This document shows, one piece after another, positions 38,174-48,313 of a stretch of 64,000 bases of DNA. This DNA is from Gyrodactylus bullatarudis (Eukaryota > Platyhelminthes > Monogenea > Gyrodactylidea > Gyrodactylidae). Where the stretch lies: NCBI GenBank assembly GCA_012064415.1, contig SSNU01000106.1, forward strand, positions 327,745 through 391,744, given 5' to 3'. Below the pieces are notes generated by a model. That model ran no database searches. It was not told the origin of the DNA and worked only from the letters and a program-made list of their open reading frames with translations. A program made the translations under genes and the position numbers. Numbering within the stretch: the stretch's first letter is position 1; every line of letters begins with the position of its first letter.

Positions 38174-38606
38174 AAAAAAGATTCATACCAATTAAGTTTA
38201 AGGTTGGTTGATATGATTTTTACAAAAATCTCACTTTGTTCCCCAAGAATAAGAACTTGCTAAAGGTTTTTAGGAATCTGATCTTGATCCTGAAAATCTA
38301 TTTTGGCCACTTAGCCACTTTCAAATCAAAAAAATTTTCAGCTCATAGTTTGAAAAATTACCAAATTATTCATATCAACAAACTTAAGTTTTAGTATTTT
38401 TTACAGGTGTGGTTGAGATAAAAAGCGTCAAGATATTTTTTTGTTCATTTATTCTTATCTTAATAATTATAATTATTATTGACTCGTATTATTTCTTGAT
38501 AACAGATATTTTATTACCTCAGTAGATTTTATCAATCGGAAGAAATTCTAACTGTGTAAATGTTTGGCGTCTAAAGTAATATTAATAATTGTATTCTATT
38601 TTTTAG

Positions 38607-38810
38607 ATTAATGAAGAATCTGACGTTGAAACAAGCATTGGTTCAGTTAACGCCACAGATTTAGATATTGGATCTAACGGAAAAATTGACTATGAAATAG
38701 AGCCCATAAAAGTAAACGAACGAATACCAATCAAAATAGATTCACATGGAAATTTGTACGCTGTTAATAAACTCGATCGGGAGAGGAACCCAAATGGTTT
38801 TGAATTTTTG
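38607..38810 (+). CDS. Protocadherin-like protein, exon 2 (middle of EC5)
   Basis: Internal exon of 68 codons, bounded by a pyrimidine-rich TTTTTTAG acceptor and a GTAAGT donor, both phase 0. Read after exon 1 it continues EC5: the calcium-site motif ATDLDIGSNG, then an LDRE box before the donor. The exon starts about nine residues into EC5, just after the FFS that closes exon 1. It ends immediately before the strand that carries the VIARDNG motif of exon 3. Known family patterns place these motifs in exactly this order, so the splice joins are well supported without transcript data. It lies 23.3 kb downstream of exon 1. Confidence 0.93.
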
Positions 38811-40699
38811 GTAAGTTATCCCTCATCCATGTTGCCGTTAGTATTATTACTCTTGATAGTCTTAAGACTAACGAAATAGTTTGATAATCTTGTTTCATCA
38901 AAATTTGCCTAATTTCCTAAGAATTTAGGTTTGTTAAAAATTTGATTTCTAATAAATCCTTCACTTTATTTATCGTTTAGGAAATAAATCTCACAGTTCG
39001 AAAATTTGTTAATGCCATAAAGATTTTTTATTTAAACAATCCAACAGTGTAGGGTCACTAATTGGGACCTCCTATACAATTTTAAAGCAATAGATCGTTA
39101 AACTTGTTGGCAGGTTTCAAGAATAACAAGCTAGTAGTCCAAATATGAATTTCTGACTTTTATTCTCCTAAACTACATGCTTGTATTTTTATTTTTCAAA
39201 ATTCATAATGGCCATCATAACATTATTCTACAGACCGAGTAGCAATTCCAATCTCAGCATTATTGAATATTTTAAATACAGAATTATTTTCAGACTATTC
39301 TTCAAACCTTTATCTCGGAATGATCCTGATCAGTAGAGCCTCAAAAAGCCTAAAAATGACTTTTCAATTTTATAGGAATATATTATGTAATACCATTTCA
39401 CATCATTCTTGTTACGTTATACCTATTAAATATGATTTTATAAACGACTTTTTTGACCTATTTCATTGTTAGAAGCCTAAAAAAATAATAGACCATTATA
39501 AATGACTATTTCTACATTTGACTATCTCTCACATTCTATCTCTACTCCTATTGGTCCTCTTCAAGTATACCAAGTGATGGCCCTTGCATAGAGAAGATAT
39601 CAATACCACCCCATTTTCTAATTTTTTGCCAATTGATTAAAATCAGCGATCAGTGATCACTGATCACTATAGGCTTGATCCCAAATCTAATAGAAGAATT
39701 TTTTTATTTAATTTTGATAAGTTTGAAACGTAACTAAGCAATAACACTTTCATGAAAACAGATTGTAATCCGAAATGGTTGAAATTCAGGATATCTACTT
39801 TTATTGCAATCGAAAAGAAAAATTATTTCCAATCAAAGTAATAAAACTTATTTCCTGATCGAGTGTAAAATTTTCTCCCTCGAAGAAATCATTATAATAT
39901 TGATTCTTAAAATTTACACTTGAAGGTTCACTCAGTCTTTTATTCCCATTGGTATTTCTTAATTTTAGTTTAGTCATTGCTTCTTCTTTGGTCTTTATGG
40001 GTTTTGCTGAAAATTATATCTACTTTTTAATACATTGAATATCTATGGGAAATCTCAGACACTTACACATTTTTCATTTGAGTGACTAAAAATGTATTCT
40101 GTGTTGTAGAAAAACCGAACACAGCATTGAACTTTCCGCTGCTACTCAATCTGTTTTGGTTTACAGTAAATTACAAAAATTCTCAAAATAACAACATGAA
40201 TCTTCTGGAAACCATTTCTCATTCTTATGCTTCTGAGGTAAGAAATTTTAAGTTTGGAACCTAACAGAATTTAAATAATCATGAAAATGTTCTGCCCTAA
40301 AAAGTGTTACAGATTTAAGCTAGAAAAAATAGCGCTAACTTTTTTAATCTCTTTGAAAAATGACAAAATCGAATGATGCTTGAAATTTTTCGAAAACCAA
40401 CTTTAAGGACATTTCCAAGCCATTATAAATTTTTTATTTGACACTGGGCCAGGCTTAGTTCTCTAAATTTCTACAAACTAAGAAATCTTTTGAGAGAGAC
40501 ATTTAGGCCTGCTTTTCAATCCTGAATCTTCTTCTGCATAAGAGCGAACACCTTGAGAAAGAGAACACTTTTCTAATCCTTACTATGAATAAGTTTATTT
40601 TAAAATCGCTCCATAAAATCTTTTTATGCTTCTGTTGAAAGTTTTCAAATTCAAAAAACGTTTTAATGAAAAAAATAGAATAAACACTATATTCCGATT

Positions 40700-40870
40700 T
40701 AAATTAGTTCTTCAACTTTACTGTAAGGAATAAAATGGATTCTGGTTAAATTCATGATTAAAAACACTAAAAACGTTTTTTATTTTGTTCATCTTATTAC
40801 AGATCTGATTACTGATTTTATCATGTCGATAGATGATTTTAGTAAGCTTGAAGAATTTCGTTTACTTAGT
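40700..40870. repeat. GACTTGGACG family, right-arm remnant
   Basis: AAAAACGTTTTTTATTTTGTTCATC ... TTATCATGTCGATAGATGATT matches the right half of the copies at 22.8-23.2 kb and 45.7-46.1 kb, without its end. Confidence 0.4.
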
Positions 40871-41039
40871 AAACAGAATAATTTAGGTTACATTACCGTA
40901 ATTCAATAAATTATAATTATCAATGAAAATTTCATACCTTCTATCATTTTACCTTGATAATGATGTTATACCATACACACATAATCTTCTTCCTACATAT
41001 TTTTATCAAGCAGTACAAACATAATCTATGTGTTCGAAC

Positions 41040-41200
41040 TATTCCCATAATCTTGCCAACCTTTCTTTTCATTCCTGTATTTTATTAAAGAGTTTTGGTA
41101 TTTTTCAGCTTATATCACTTGACTTTTATCAATTTTTAATTGATACCACTGATGAATCAGTGGTGATCCTTCGAGAAATGTACATTTTTTCTTCAATAAT
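41040..41200 (+). repeat. Diverged Penelope pseudo-LTR with degenerate hammerhead
   Basis: TTTCTTTTCATTCCTGTATTT, AGAGTTTTGGTATTTTTCAGC and GATCC followed by GAGAAATGTACAT align with the pseudo-LTR at 44497-44735. The bases after TGTACAT are TTTTTC instead of CTAGTG, and the catalytic core is rearranged into a CCACTGAT/ATCAGTGG palindrome, so the ribozyme should be inactive. Confidence 0.5.
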
Positions 41201-41351
41201 TAATTTTTATGGTTATTTCGGTTTTTCACGAATTGCGCAAAAACTGAGCAACTTAGAAAATTTTTGGAAGCAGATTCGGAATCTACGTAAAATTTTACAC
41301 TGTAATCAGTTTGTCGCAAAAATTTATCGCAACCCCCCAACCACCCGTGTA

Positions 41352-42446
41352 ATTATTCCAAATTAGAAGAATTTTTGTTCAAAATTAGTCCACACTTTTA
41401 CAAAATAGAGAGAATGCTTAATTACAGGTTGTGAGCTGTACAAAATTAGAGAATAGCTTTTCGTACTGAAGCATTGTTTATTCGATATTAGTGTTTAAAC
41501 TGATCGAATTAAAAATTTTTACAATATATTAATCGAAATTCATTGATTAAATCATAAATAACAGCTTTTTAATGATGAAGAAATCTATTCAGTTAGTTTG
41601 AGCTTCTTTCTTATTATTATATTATTTTCATATTGTAAAAATTTTAAATTCGATCAGTTTAACCCTTTCGATACCAGAGATCATATATCACAAACTATCT
41701 AAGTTTGCTATCATGCTATATTTTTGCTAGCCAGGCATAAGAATGCCATAGATATTTGAACTTTTTCGGCAGGAAGTAAAATTCCTTAATTCATGACTCT
41801 TTTTGATCGAAATTATTAGACTTGTCAATTTTTAGAGATAATAAGATTAATTTCCGTAGAAGCTAAATAGTTAATCCAAAACAAGGTATATCTTTTATGC
41901 ATGAAATCAATCAGCAGTTCCATCAAGAGTCTCGTGAAAATGGGGCAATTTTCAACCCCATTTTTACCTTAAATCTTCAATATCTAGGTTATTTTGTAAT
42001 AAGATCGAATGAAATTTAGAAGATATTCTTTTTGACATTAATTGAGTCTTCGAAACAATTAACTTTCAAATAAATCCCTTCATTGGCAAAGTTTCACTCT
42101 AAATTACTCACCAGTAGATGGGAATTTCAATATAAATCAGACCCTGATGAAATTATGTGTAAGAAAAAAATTTCATAAAATTTTTTCCTAGTAAATGTTT
42201 TTTATCATCACATTTTAGGCAATTCTGTGAGAGAATTAAGCCTGAAACTTTCTTCGTTTAGCTATGGTATCGAAAGGGTTAAACAATAATATCGAATAAG
42301 CCTGGACAAATTACGAATAAACAATGCTTCAATACGAAAAGCTATTCACTAATTTTGTACAGCTCACAAACTGTAATTAAGCATTCTCTCTATTTTGTAA
42401 AAGTGTGGACTAATTTTGAACAAAAATTCTTCTAATTTGGAATAGT
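41352..42446. mobile_element. Inverted-repeat element split by a piggyBac-type MITE
   Basis: The left arm, about 41352-41494, and right arm, about 42300-42446, are inverse copies with few mismatches (ATTCCAAATTAGAAG, TTTACAAAATAGAGAGAATG, GAAGCATTGTTTATTCG). Between them lie a short unique stretch and the TTAA element at 41663-42278. The host element is non-coding. Confidence 0.65.
41663..42278. mobile_element. Complete piggyBac-type MITE with TTAA duplication
   Basis: 616 bp, with perfect 14-bp ends CCCTTTCGATACCA and TGGTATCGAAAGGG and TTAA on both sides (41659-41662, 42279-42282). The internal 600 bp matches 935-1533 inversely at high identity. It contains no transposase and depends on one elsewhere. 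Confidence 0.85.
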
Positions 42447-43009
42447 TATATACGTTTTTCGTCTATGCTTCTTTCATTTTTGTATAGCTGTTCATTAATT
42501 TTGTACAGCTCCCTACTAATTTCGAATACTTCTTCTCTAGTTTCGAAAAACGACTATCATAACTCGTAATTCTGTCACACTCAGAAAATAAGAACCCTTT
42601 CAATGTTAACGGATGAAATTTTTAAGATAAAAATATATCTTTAATACTCGATAAAAAGATATTTCAAGTAAGAGATTAATTTCTTACTTTTAAATTTTTT
42701 TTATAAAGCAGTAGTTATTTTATGTAACATTCGTCTAGAAAATATTATTAGTTACACCTGACTGCTCAATCGTTAATTCATTCGGAGATTAGATTTTTTT
42801 ATCCACAAAACAAAGTACTCTACTTGTTCTATTCTATTCTAACAGTAGATAGTATATCCCAAGGGAGTACATGAGAAATAATAGTGAGTGTAGTAGGTCA
42901 GTATTTTTGAGCTCAGTACTGTGAATGCTCTTTTACAGTTGTGCATCAGTTTTGGTGTCAAAAATAAATTACCTGGCAGAGGTTAAAAGTAAGAAGAGAA
43001 AAAAAATAT

Positions 43010-43945
43010 TTCTCTATCATTTATAGATAAAAAAGTTATGGTTGTTTCTTAATTTTTTCATCAAGGAATGGAACTTGATGGGATTTCTTTTGAATCTAAA
43101 ACATTAGGCCTACGAAATGAAGAAAAAATAATTTGGCGCCAAATTCAAATTCTTCTAAACTTTGAGTTGAATATTTTTGTTGATTTCAATGTGATCAAGA
43201 TAAGTCAAGATAAATCATCTCTTCATTTTTGAAAATCAAATTTTGATTTTTTGATCATTCACCTTATTTGAATATCGATTAAATTTTGAGGTCAAAAGTC
43301 AAGATCAAGAAAAGTTTTTCGCAAATGGTGTAATGATAATCGGCTCTCTTGTCTAATCGTGATCTTAAAAATCGACTTATGATCACTCTCTGACGAAAAA
43401 TTTCAACTCATAGTTCAAAAATTGGGATTTTGGCGAATGGGATTTTCGAAATTTTAAGTTAAAATCATGATCTAGATTCCAAAAAAAAACATTATGATAA
43501 AATTTTAGATTTTGTAAAAAATCATAAATTACTACAGTTGTATCCCAGTTTTGGTGTATGAGAAATCAATACAATTTCCCTATGAGAAATAGATTTTTCT
43601 CATTATAGATCTCTTCATTCGATCAGTACCACTAAATCTTATTGAATTCGTCTACTGAGCATGAAAAATTTTGATAATAAACTTTGATAAAAAAAGTCAC
43701 CTTTAATAGGTATAAGTTCAATGATTATAATTATGGGTTTCAATTTGGTCAATCATTCTCTATGTTTGCTTCATTAATTAATTACATCTTTATGTCTAAT
43801 TAAAAATCAATGACGTTTTCTATCAAAAGTCGTTTCAGTGTCTTAATGAGAAAAACTATTTTTCATACGAAAAATTAAGTGTGCGATTCCTCATACACCA
43901 AAACTGGGGCACAACTGTATCTTCATATTAATCTGTGCAATAATT
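43010..43945. repeat. Fold-back family copy interrupted by a mariner-like MITE
   Basis: Left part ATGGTTGTTTC...TTTTTTCATCAAGGAATGG, then GGCGCCAAATTCAAATTC and centre. The right arm reads to AAAAATCATAAATT and resumes as TCTTCATATTAATC after the insertion at 43535-43917. Confidence 0.55.
43535..43917. mobile_element. Tc1/mariner-like MITE with TA duplication
   Basis: 383 bp between TA dinucleotides (43533-43534, 43918-43919). The ends CAGTTGTATCCCAGTTTTGG and CCAAAACTGGGGCACAACTG are inverse copies, and homology extends inward through GTGTATGAG and the TTCTCAT region. A CAGT... end with a TA duplication is the Tc1/mariner pattern. A single matching end lies at 42938-42960. No ORF. Confidence 0.75.
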
Positions 43946-44496
43946 TTTCGATAATTTTCTTGCAGTCTCACTTCCCTTCATCTGAGAAATAAAAACATCT
44001 CAGAAACATTTTATATTGGTAATAAATAAAGCTTTTCATAAAATAAATAAATATAAATTCAAACAAGACTGTAAGCATTTTTCCCAATTTTCCAAAAATG
44101 CCGTTAATAGATTACTAGGAATTGGTGGAGTTAAAATTAATTTTAATTTTCAATATGAATGCAGTCTATCATAGTTTGATGGCATTGAATATATTCCATA
44201 AATAATAATACTACCAAACTGATATGGAAGAAAACTGGAAAATGTCAAAATTTGCCTAGAATTAGTCTGTCTGTTATTTATCAAAAAATATAAAAAAACA
44301 TGTATTCAGTTCAGAAAAATTATTTCTTTCATGTTTTAATTTGAGAGAAGAGAATTTGAAGTTCGACAATCAAAGAATTTACAGATTATATTATATGTGG
44401 GAAATTAAAATCAATTCTGTTTATTTTGGTTAGTTTTCATACACTAAAGATGAGATCGTAGATCATTTACATATGATCTGTTGTTATATCAAGTCT

Positions 44497-44793
44497 GTAT
44501 ATAACAATTATTTTCTCTCCATTTCTGCTATTTATTGGAGAGTTTTGGTGTTTTTTCAGCTCATATTTTATTCTATTTATTTTCCTTCTTTTACTATTTC
44601 TTTGAAAATTTGTAAATTATTATATTCATTGACCTTTTTAAATTATATCATTTTAAAAGTGACACTACTGATGATCCTTTTAGAAATGTACATCTAGTGA
44701 TTTAATATATTCTCTTCCTACTATTGAATTTTGAATTATGAACTTTAAAGGATTCTCGGACGTTTATGAAAATTTACGTGAATATTTTACTCG
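44497..44793 (+). mobile_element. Penelope-like element: solo pseudo-LTR plus first codons of the ORF
   Basis: 44497-44739 matches the inverse of the pseudo-LTR at 48077-48306. It is followed by ATGAACTTTAAAGG and about 18 codons matching the start of the 812-codon protein (GFSDVYENLREYFTR), then stops. It is a near-identical but severely truncated copy on the opposite strand, about 3.3 kb from the intact one. Short ORFs inside the pseudo-LTR are not genes. Confidence 0.75.
44663..44699 (+). ncRNA. Hammerhead ribozyme motif in Penelope pseudo-LTR
   Basis: Core CTGATGA (44668-44674), a very short stem II region TCCTTTTA, GAAA (44683-44686), the self-complementary stem III TGTACA (44687-44692), and the cleavage dinucleotide TC (44693-44694). 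Stem I pairs CACTA (44663-44667) with TAGTG (44695-44699). This is a type I arrangement with a loop-less stem III; such forms usually need to pair as dimers. Stem II is weak, so activity is uncertain. Confidence 0.65.
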
Positions 44794-44984
44794 TAAGTCT
44801 GTATAATTCACATGGATATTCTTTCGAAAGGTTAAAATTTTGCAATTAATTTAATGATTCTTATCGAATTTCTTTCCAGCTAGAAAGAATTGCCAAGTCT
44901 TACGTTTTCAAATTTAATATGAACTTTTGGGCCAATCTATAGAACATTTGCCCCCCGTCAGTGTTTTCAAGTGAATTTTCTAAA

Positions 44985-45127
44985 TGACAAAGAGACTAAG
45001 GGCTTTTCAACATCGATGAAATGAAAACGAATCCCTTGCGGTCATCGATAATAAAAAGACCAACACGATTCAAAATGAACTTAGAGAGAAATAAGAGGTG
45101 GCAACTGTTCTCTAATTTAACCAAAAT
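44985..45127 (-). repeat. Dispersed repeat, copy 2
   Basis: Inverse match of 25538-25670. Confidence 0.5.
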
Positions 45128-45654
45128 TTGAACATTTTTAATTATTCAAGTTTATTGTGCTAAAACAAAAACAACTGATTCTGAAACTTGGGCAGGTTTT
45201 ATAGAGAAATCGGAATTCATTTTCAATAATCTCAGGATGACGTTTTGATAACAACTGAATTAATTGTTAAGAATAGTGGTGCCATCATTGATCACTTGAG
45301 TTAATTTTAGCGGAATTAAAGTTGTACAATAATAACAGAAAATACTTGACTTATTTCAGGAATTAAAATTCCATAATTTAATGAACTCCGATCAATGAAT
45401 CATGAATTAAAGAGTCTTTATCGTTAATCAAATCTAATAAAACTGATATAAATGGATAAGAAGTCGACTTCAATTAACGTACGGAAGGTGTACTAATAGA
45501 AGAGGTTTTTATTTCTTGATCTTGTTAACAAGATGAATAAACAAAAATGAAGAAATCTTGAGAAAGTCTTGAATAGTTTTTAATAGGATTCATTCTCACT
45601 TTAATTTTTTTTAGGTTTTTCTTTCTTACCTATTATCCAATTTTATTTATTTAT

Positions 45655-46137
45655 TAGACCTGGACGAAATTTTGTACAACTACCTAAATCGCCCATCGAT
45701 ATGATAAATCTAATCTTCAAGTATTTTAATCCCACCAAATTTTGGTTCAAAATACCTATCAATGAAATGAGATAAACAAAATCGTGAAAATTTTCAAATT
45801 TAAAACGTTTTTTAATGTTTCATATTCATAATTTTAACTTAAATTCACATTATTTCTTACAAAAAAGTTGTAAAAATGACTTAAATCTCATAAAAATTTT
45901 TCTTTGAATAGTTAAAAATGAACTTTCTTCTTTTTTTCATGAATATCACAATTTTTATTGGTTTAAAAAACGTTTTTAATTCGAAAAATTTTCCCGATTT
46001 CGTTTATTTTAGTATCCAGAAGTATGGAAAGGTATTTTGAAGCAAAATTTGGTTGGATAATATTAAAATACTTAAAGATTAGATTTATCATATCGATGAG
46101 CGATTTAGGTAATTTTGCAAAATTTCGTCCAAGTCTA
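45655..46137. mobile_element. Complete GACTTGGACG palindromic MITE, long form
   Basis: 483 bp, beginning TAGACCTGGACGAAATTTTG and ending TTTCGTCCAAGTCTA. The arms of about 190 bp include CGCCCATCGATATGATAAAT and its inverse, and AAAACGTTTTT in both. The centre has CTTAAATTCACATTATTTC, shared with the copies at 3.0 and 22.9 kb. ORFs read across it are repeat reflections. Confidence 0.7.
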
Positions 46138-47284
46138 TTTATTATATATCTAATGGAAGATCTTATTAAATTTTTAGGTTTCCACTATATTCTTGCTTCA
46201 TTGACAGTTATTTCTTAAATAAAAAAATACTGATTCACCACTCCCAATTTTGATCTAGAAATTTTCACAAAATTCCAGCGTGAATTCTTAAGATCAAACT
46301 ACGTAAGCTTTAAGTCAAATTTTCATCGATTCATTGTCTACTGATCCCAAATATATTTTTTCGAAATTGATAAAAAAAAATTAAGGATGGAATTCTGAAC
46401 TGAATGTTTTCTAGCTCATTTATTATCATCTTCAAATCAACTCTTTTTTCTCCACGGAACAAATGAAGAATTAAATTTCGTCTGTTATCAAAGTGTCATC
46501 ACGCGACTATGCATTGCATTTATATCGATATGTTTTTTAGCATTCTCAAAATAAAAATATTCACTCCCTTTATCTATCACGTTATGCTGGTCCTTATTCA
46601 TTCGAGTGAGAAGATTTATTCCGATTTTTGATTTGATACGGGGAAAAATATTGAGATTTTTGTAATAAAGAGTAAATTCTCATATCTAATAACTTGAGAA
46701 TCATTTAAGAAATGACGTTCAACTCATTAAGTAGAAAAAGTTCATAAATGTCTTATTAATACAGAATTCCGATATTTGCTCTCAAGATATTTAACTTTAA
46801 ACTACTTACCAGTAGACGGGAATTTCAATATTAATCAAACCCTGATGAAATTATATGAGAGAAATGCTTTCTATCAACTTATAAAAGGGTTTAAGACTAA
46901 GATACTAAAATGATATAATTTGCCCGATAACTTATCGGCGATAAGATAACTAATCAGAAATAAAGCGAAGACAACTCTCATGAAAGACAACTTAGTTACT
47001 TTTTATACGATGAAATTGAGAGAAATGAAAGAGGAAAATAAATTTTATCGATTGACTTGATTGCTTTTTCTGCCTTGATAGATGGTGATCATTTTGATTG
47101 ACGAATGCCTTTCCCCTAAATAAAAACAGCTGACATAATTCATTTTTTATTTCCATGTTCTCTATTTCTGTGGTAGGTTTTAGATTCCCTTCAAACTATA
47201 GAGTACATTCCTTGTGGCTATCGTTTCCATTAATTAATAAAAAGTTGATCCAGTTTCAACTATAGGAATCTTGAATCTTTGTCT

Positions 47285-47790
47285 GATAGATCGATGAATT
47301 GTAAAAAACTTTTTTGTAAATGAGATACTATTCATACAAAAATCTTTTGATCAAAAATTTCATTTGAAATATCTTGAAGAGTTTTTTGTTGATTTGAAAA
47401 AAATTTGAAAAATGACCATATTTTTCAAATTTTGATTTGGCGCCAAAATCTCTTTTTTCGAAGTTTGAACTGGAAACTTTTATAGATTTGAAAATGGAAA
47501 TGTGGTCAAAAGTTGTTTTTTAAGGTCAGAATTAGACAAGAAATGTTAAATCTGTTCTAACGCATAATCTTATTATCGTTATAAATTAAATTTCAATATC
47601 TTGACTAATTTCACTACTTAAGAATCAATGAAATTCCAATAATTCGAAATCCCTTAAAAATGGTTGAACTGTCGCAATTTTGCCGGAGATATTAACCGTT
47701 CTTGTTAAGTTGTGATCCTAAAAAACTTCTTTTGATCACACTCTCACTTTCAAATTAGTAAAAATTTTCTGTTAAAACTTCGAAAAATAG
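47285..47790. repeat. Fold-back family, decayed copy
   Basis: Contains the arm phrases GATTTGGCGCCAAAATC, TGGTCAAAAGTTG and, in inverse, GATCACACTCTCACTTTC. The ends are not clear. Confidence 0.45.
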
Positions 47791-48076
47791 ATTAAACGCT
47801 TGTAATCTAAACTTTTTCAATTTTATTCTAAACTAAATATAAGTCATCCAGATTTCTTTATATCAATTCTCTGATTAATCAACTCTCTTTATTTATTCGG
47901 TATAATTCTGTATCATTAATAGGATCTCAAAAATAATACACTAAAATAAATATAGTTTAATGTTATTTTTTCAGGTTTTTTAGGTAATTTTAATTAAAAG
48001 TTCTCGAGATGACAGAAAATGATCTCTCCCTACTCGATATTTAATATTATGTATTAGAGATATAATAAATATAAAT

Positions 48077-48306
48077 AATTCAAAATTCAATAGTAGGAAG
48101 AGAATATATTAAATCACTAGATGTACATTTCTAAAAGGATCATCAGTAGTGTCACTTTTAAAATGATATAATTTAAAAAGGTCAATGAATATAATAATTT
48201 ACAAATTCTCAAAGAAATAGTAAAAGAAGGAAAATAAATAGAATAAAATATGAGCTGAAAAAACACCAAAACTCTCCAATAAATAGCAGAAATGGAGAGA
48301 AAAGTG
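48077..48306 (-). repeat. Penelope pseudo-LTR, downstream copy
   Basis: Direct repeat of 50751-50862 over its last 110 bp, and an inverse match of 44497-44739 over its whole length. On the element's strand it begins TTTTCTCTCCATTTCTGC and ends TTGAATTTTGAATTAT. Confidence 0.8.
48115..48151 (-). ncRNA. Hammerhead ribozyme motif, downstream pseudo-LTR
   Basis: Same motif as at 44663, read on the minus strand: stem I strand CACTA (48147-48151), CTGATGA (48140-48146), TCCTTTTA, GAAA (48128-48131), TGTACA (48122-48127), TC (48120-48121) and TAGTG (48115-48119). Predicted cleavage lies between 48120 and 48119. Confidence 0.65.
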
Positions 48307-48313
48307 AAAAAGC

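Larger units (their letters stand above)
15259..38606 (+). other. Intron 1 of the cadherin gene (about 23.3 kb)
   Basis: GT at 15259 and AG at 38605-38606. It is filled largely with transposon remnants, listed separately. Segments with nothing recognisable beyond AT-rich sequence and scattered repeat scraps include about 15989-17030, 17900-20560, 21000-22400, 24200-25150, 26240-29400, 29700-31230, 34030-36390 and 36550-37340. Confidence 0.85.
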
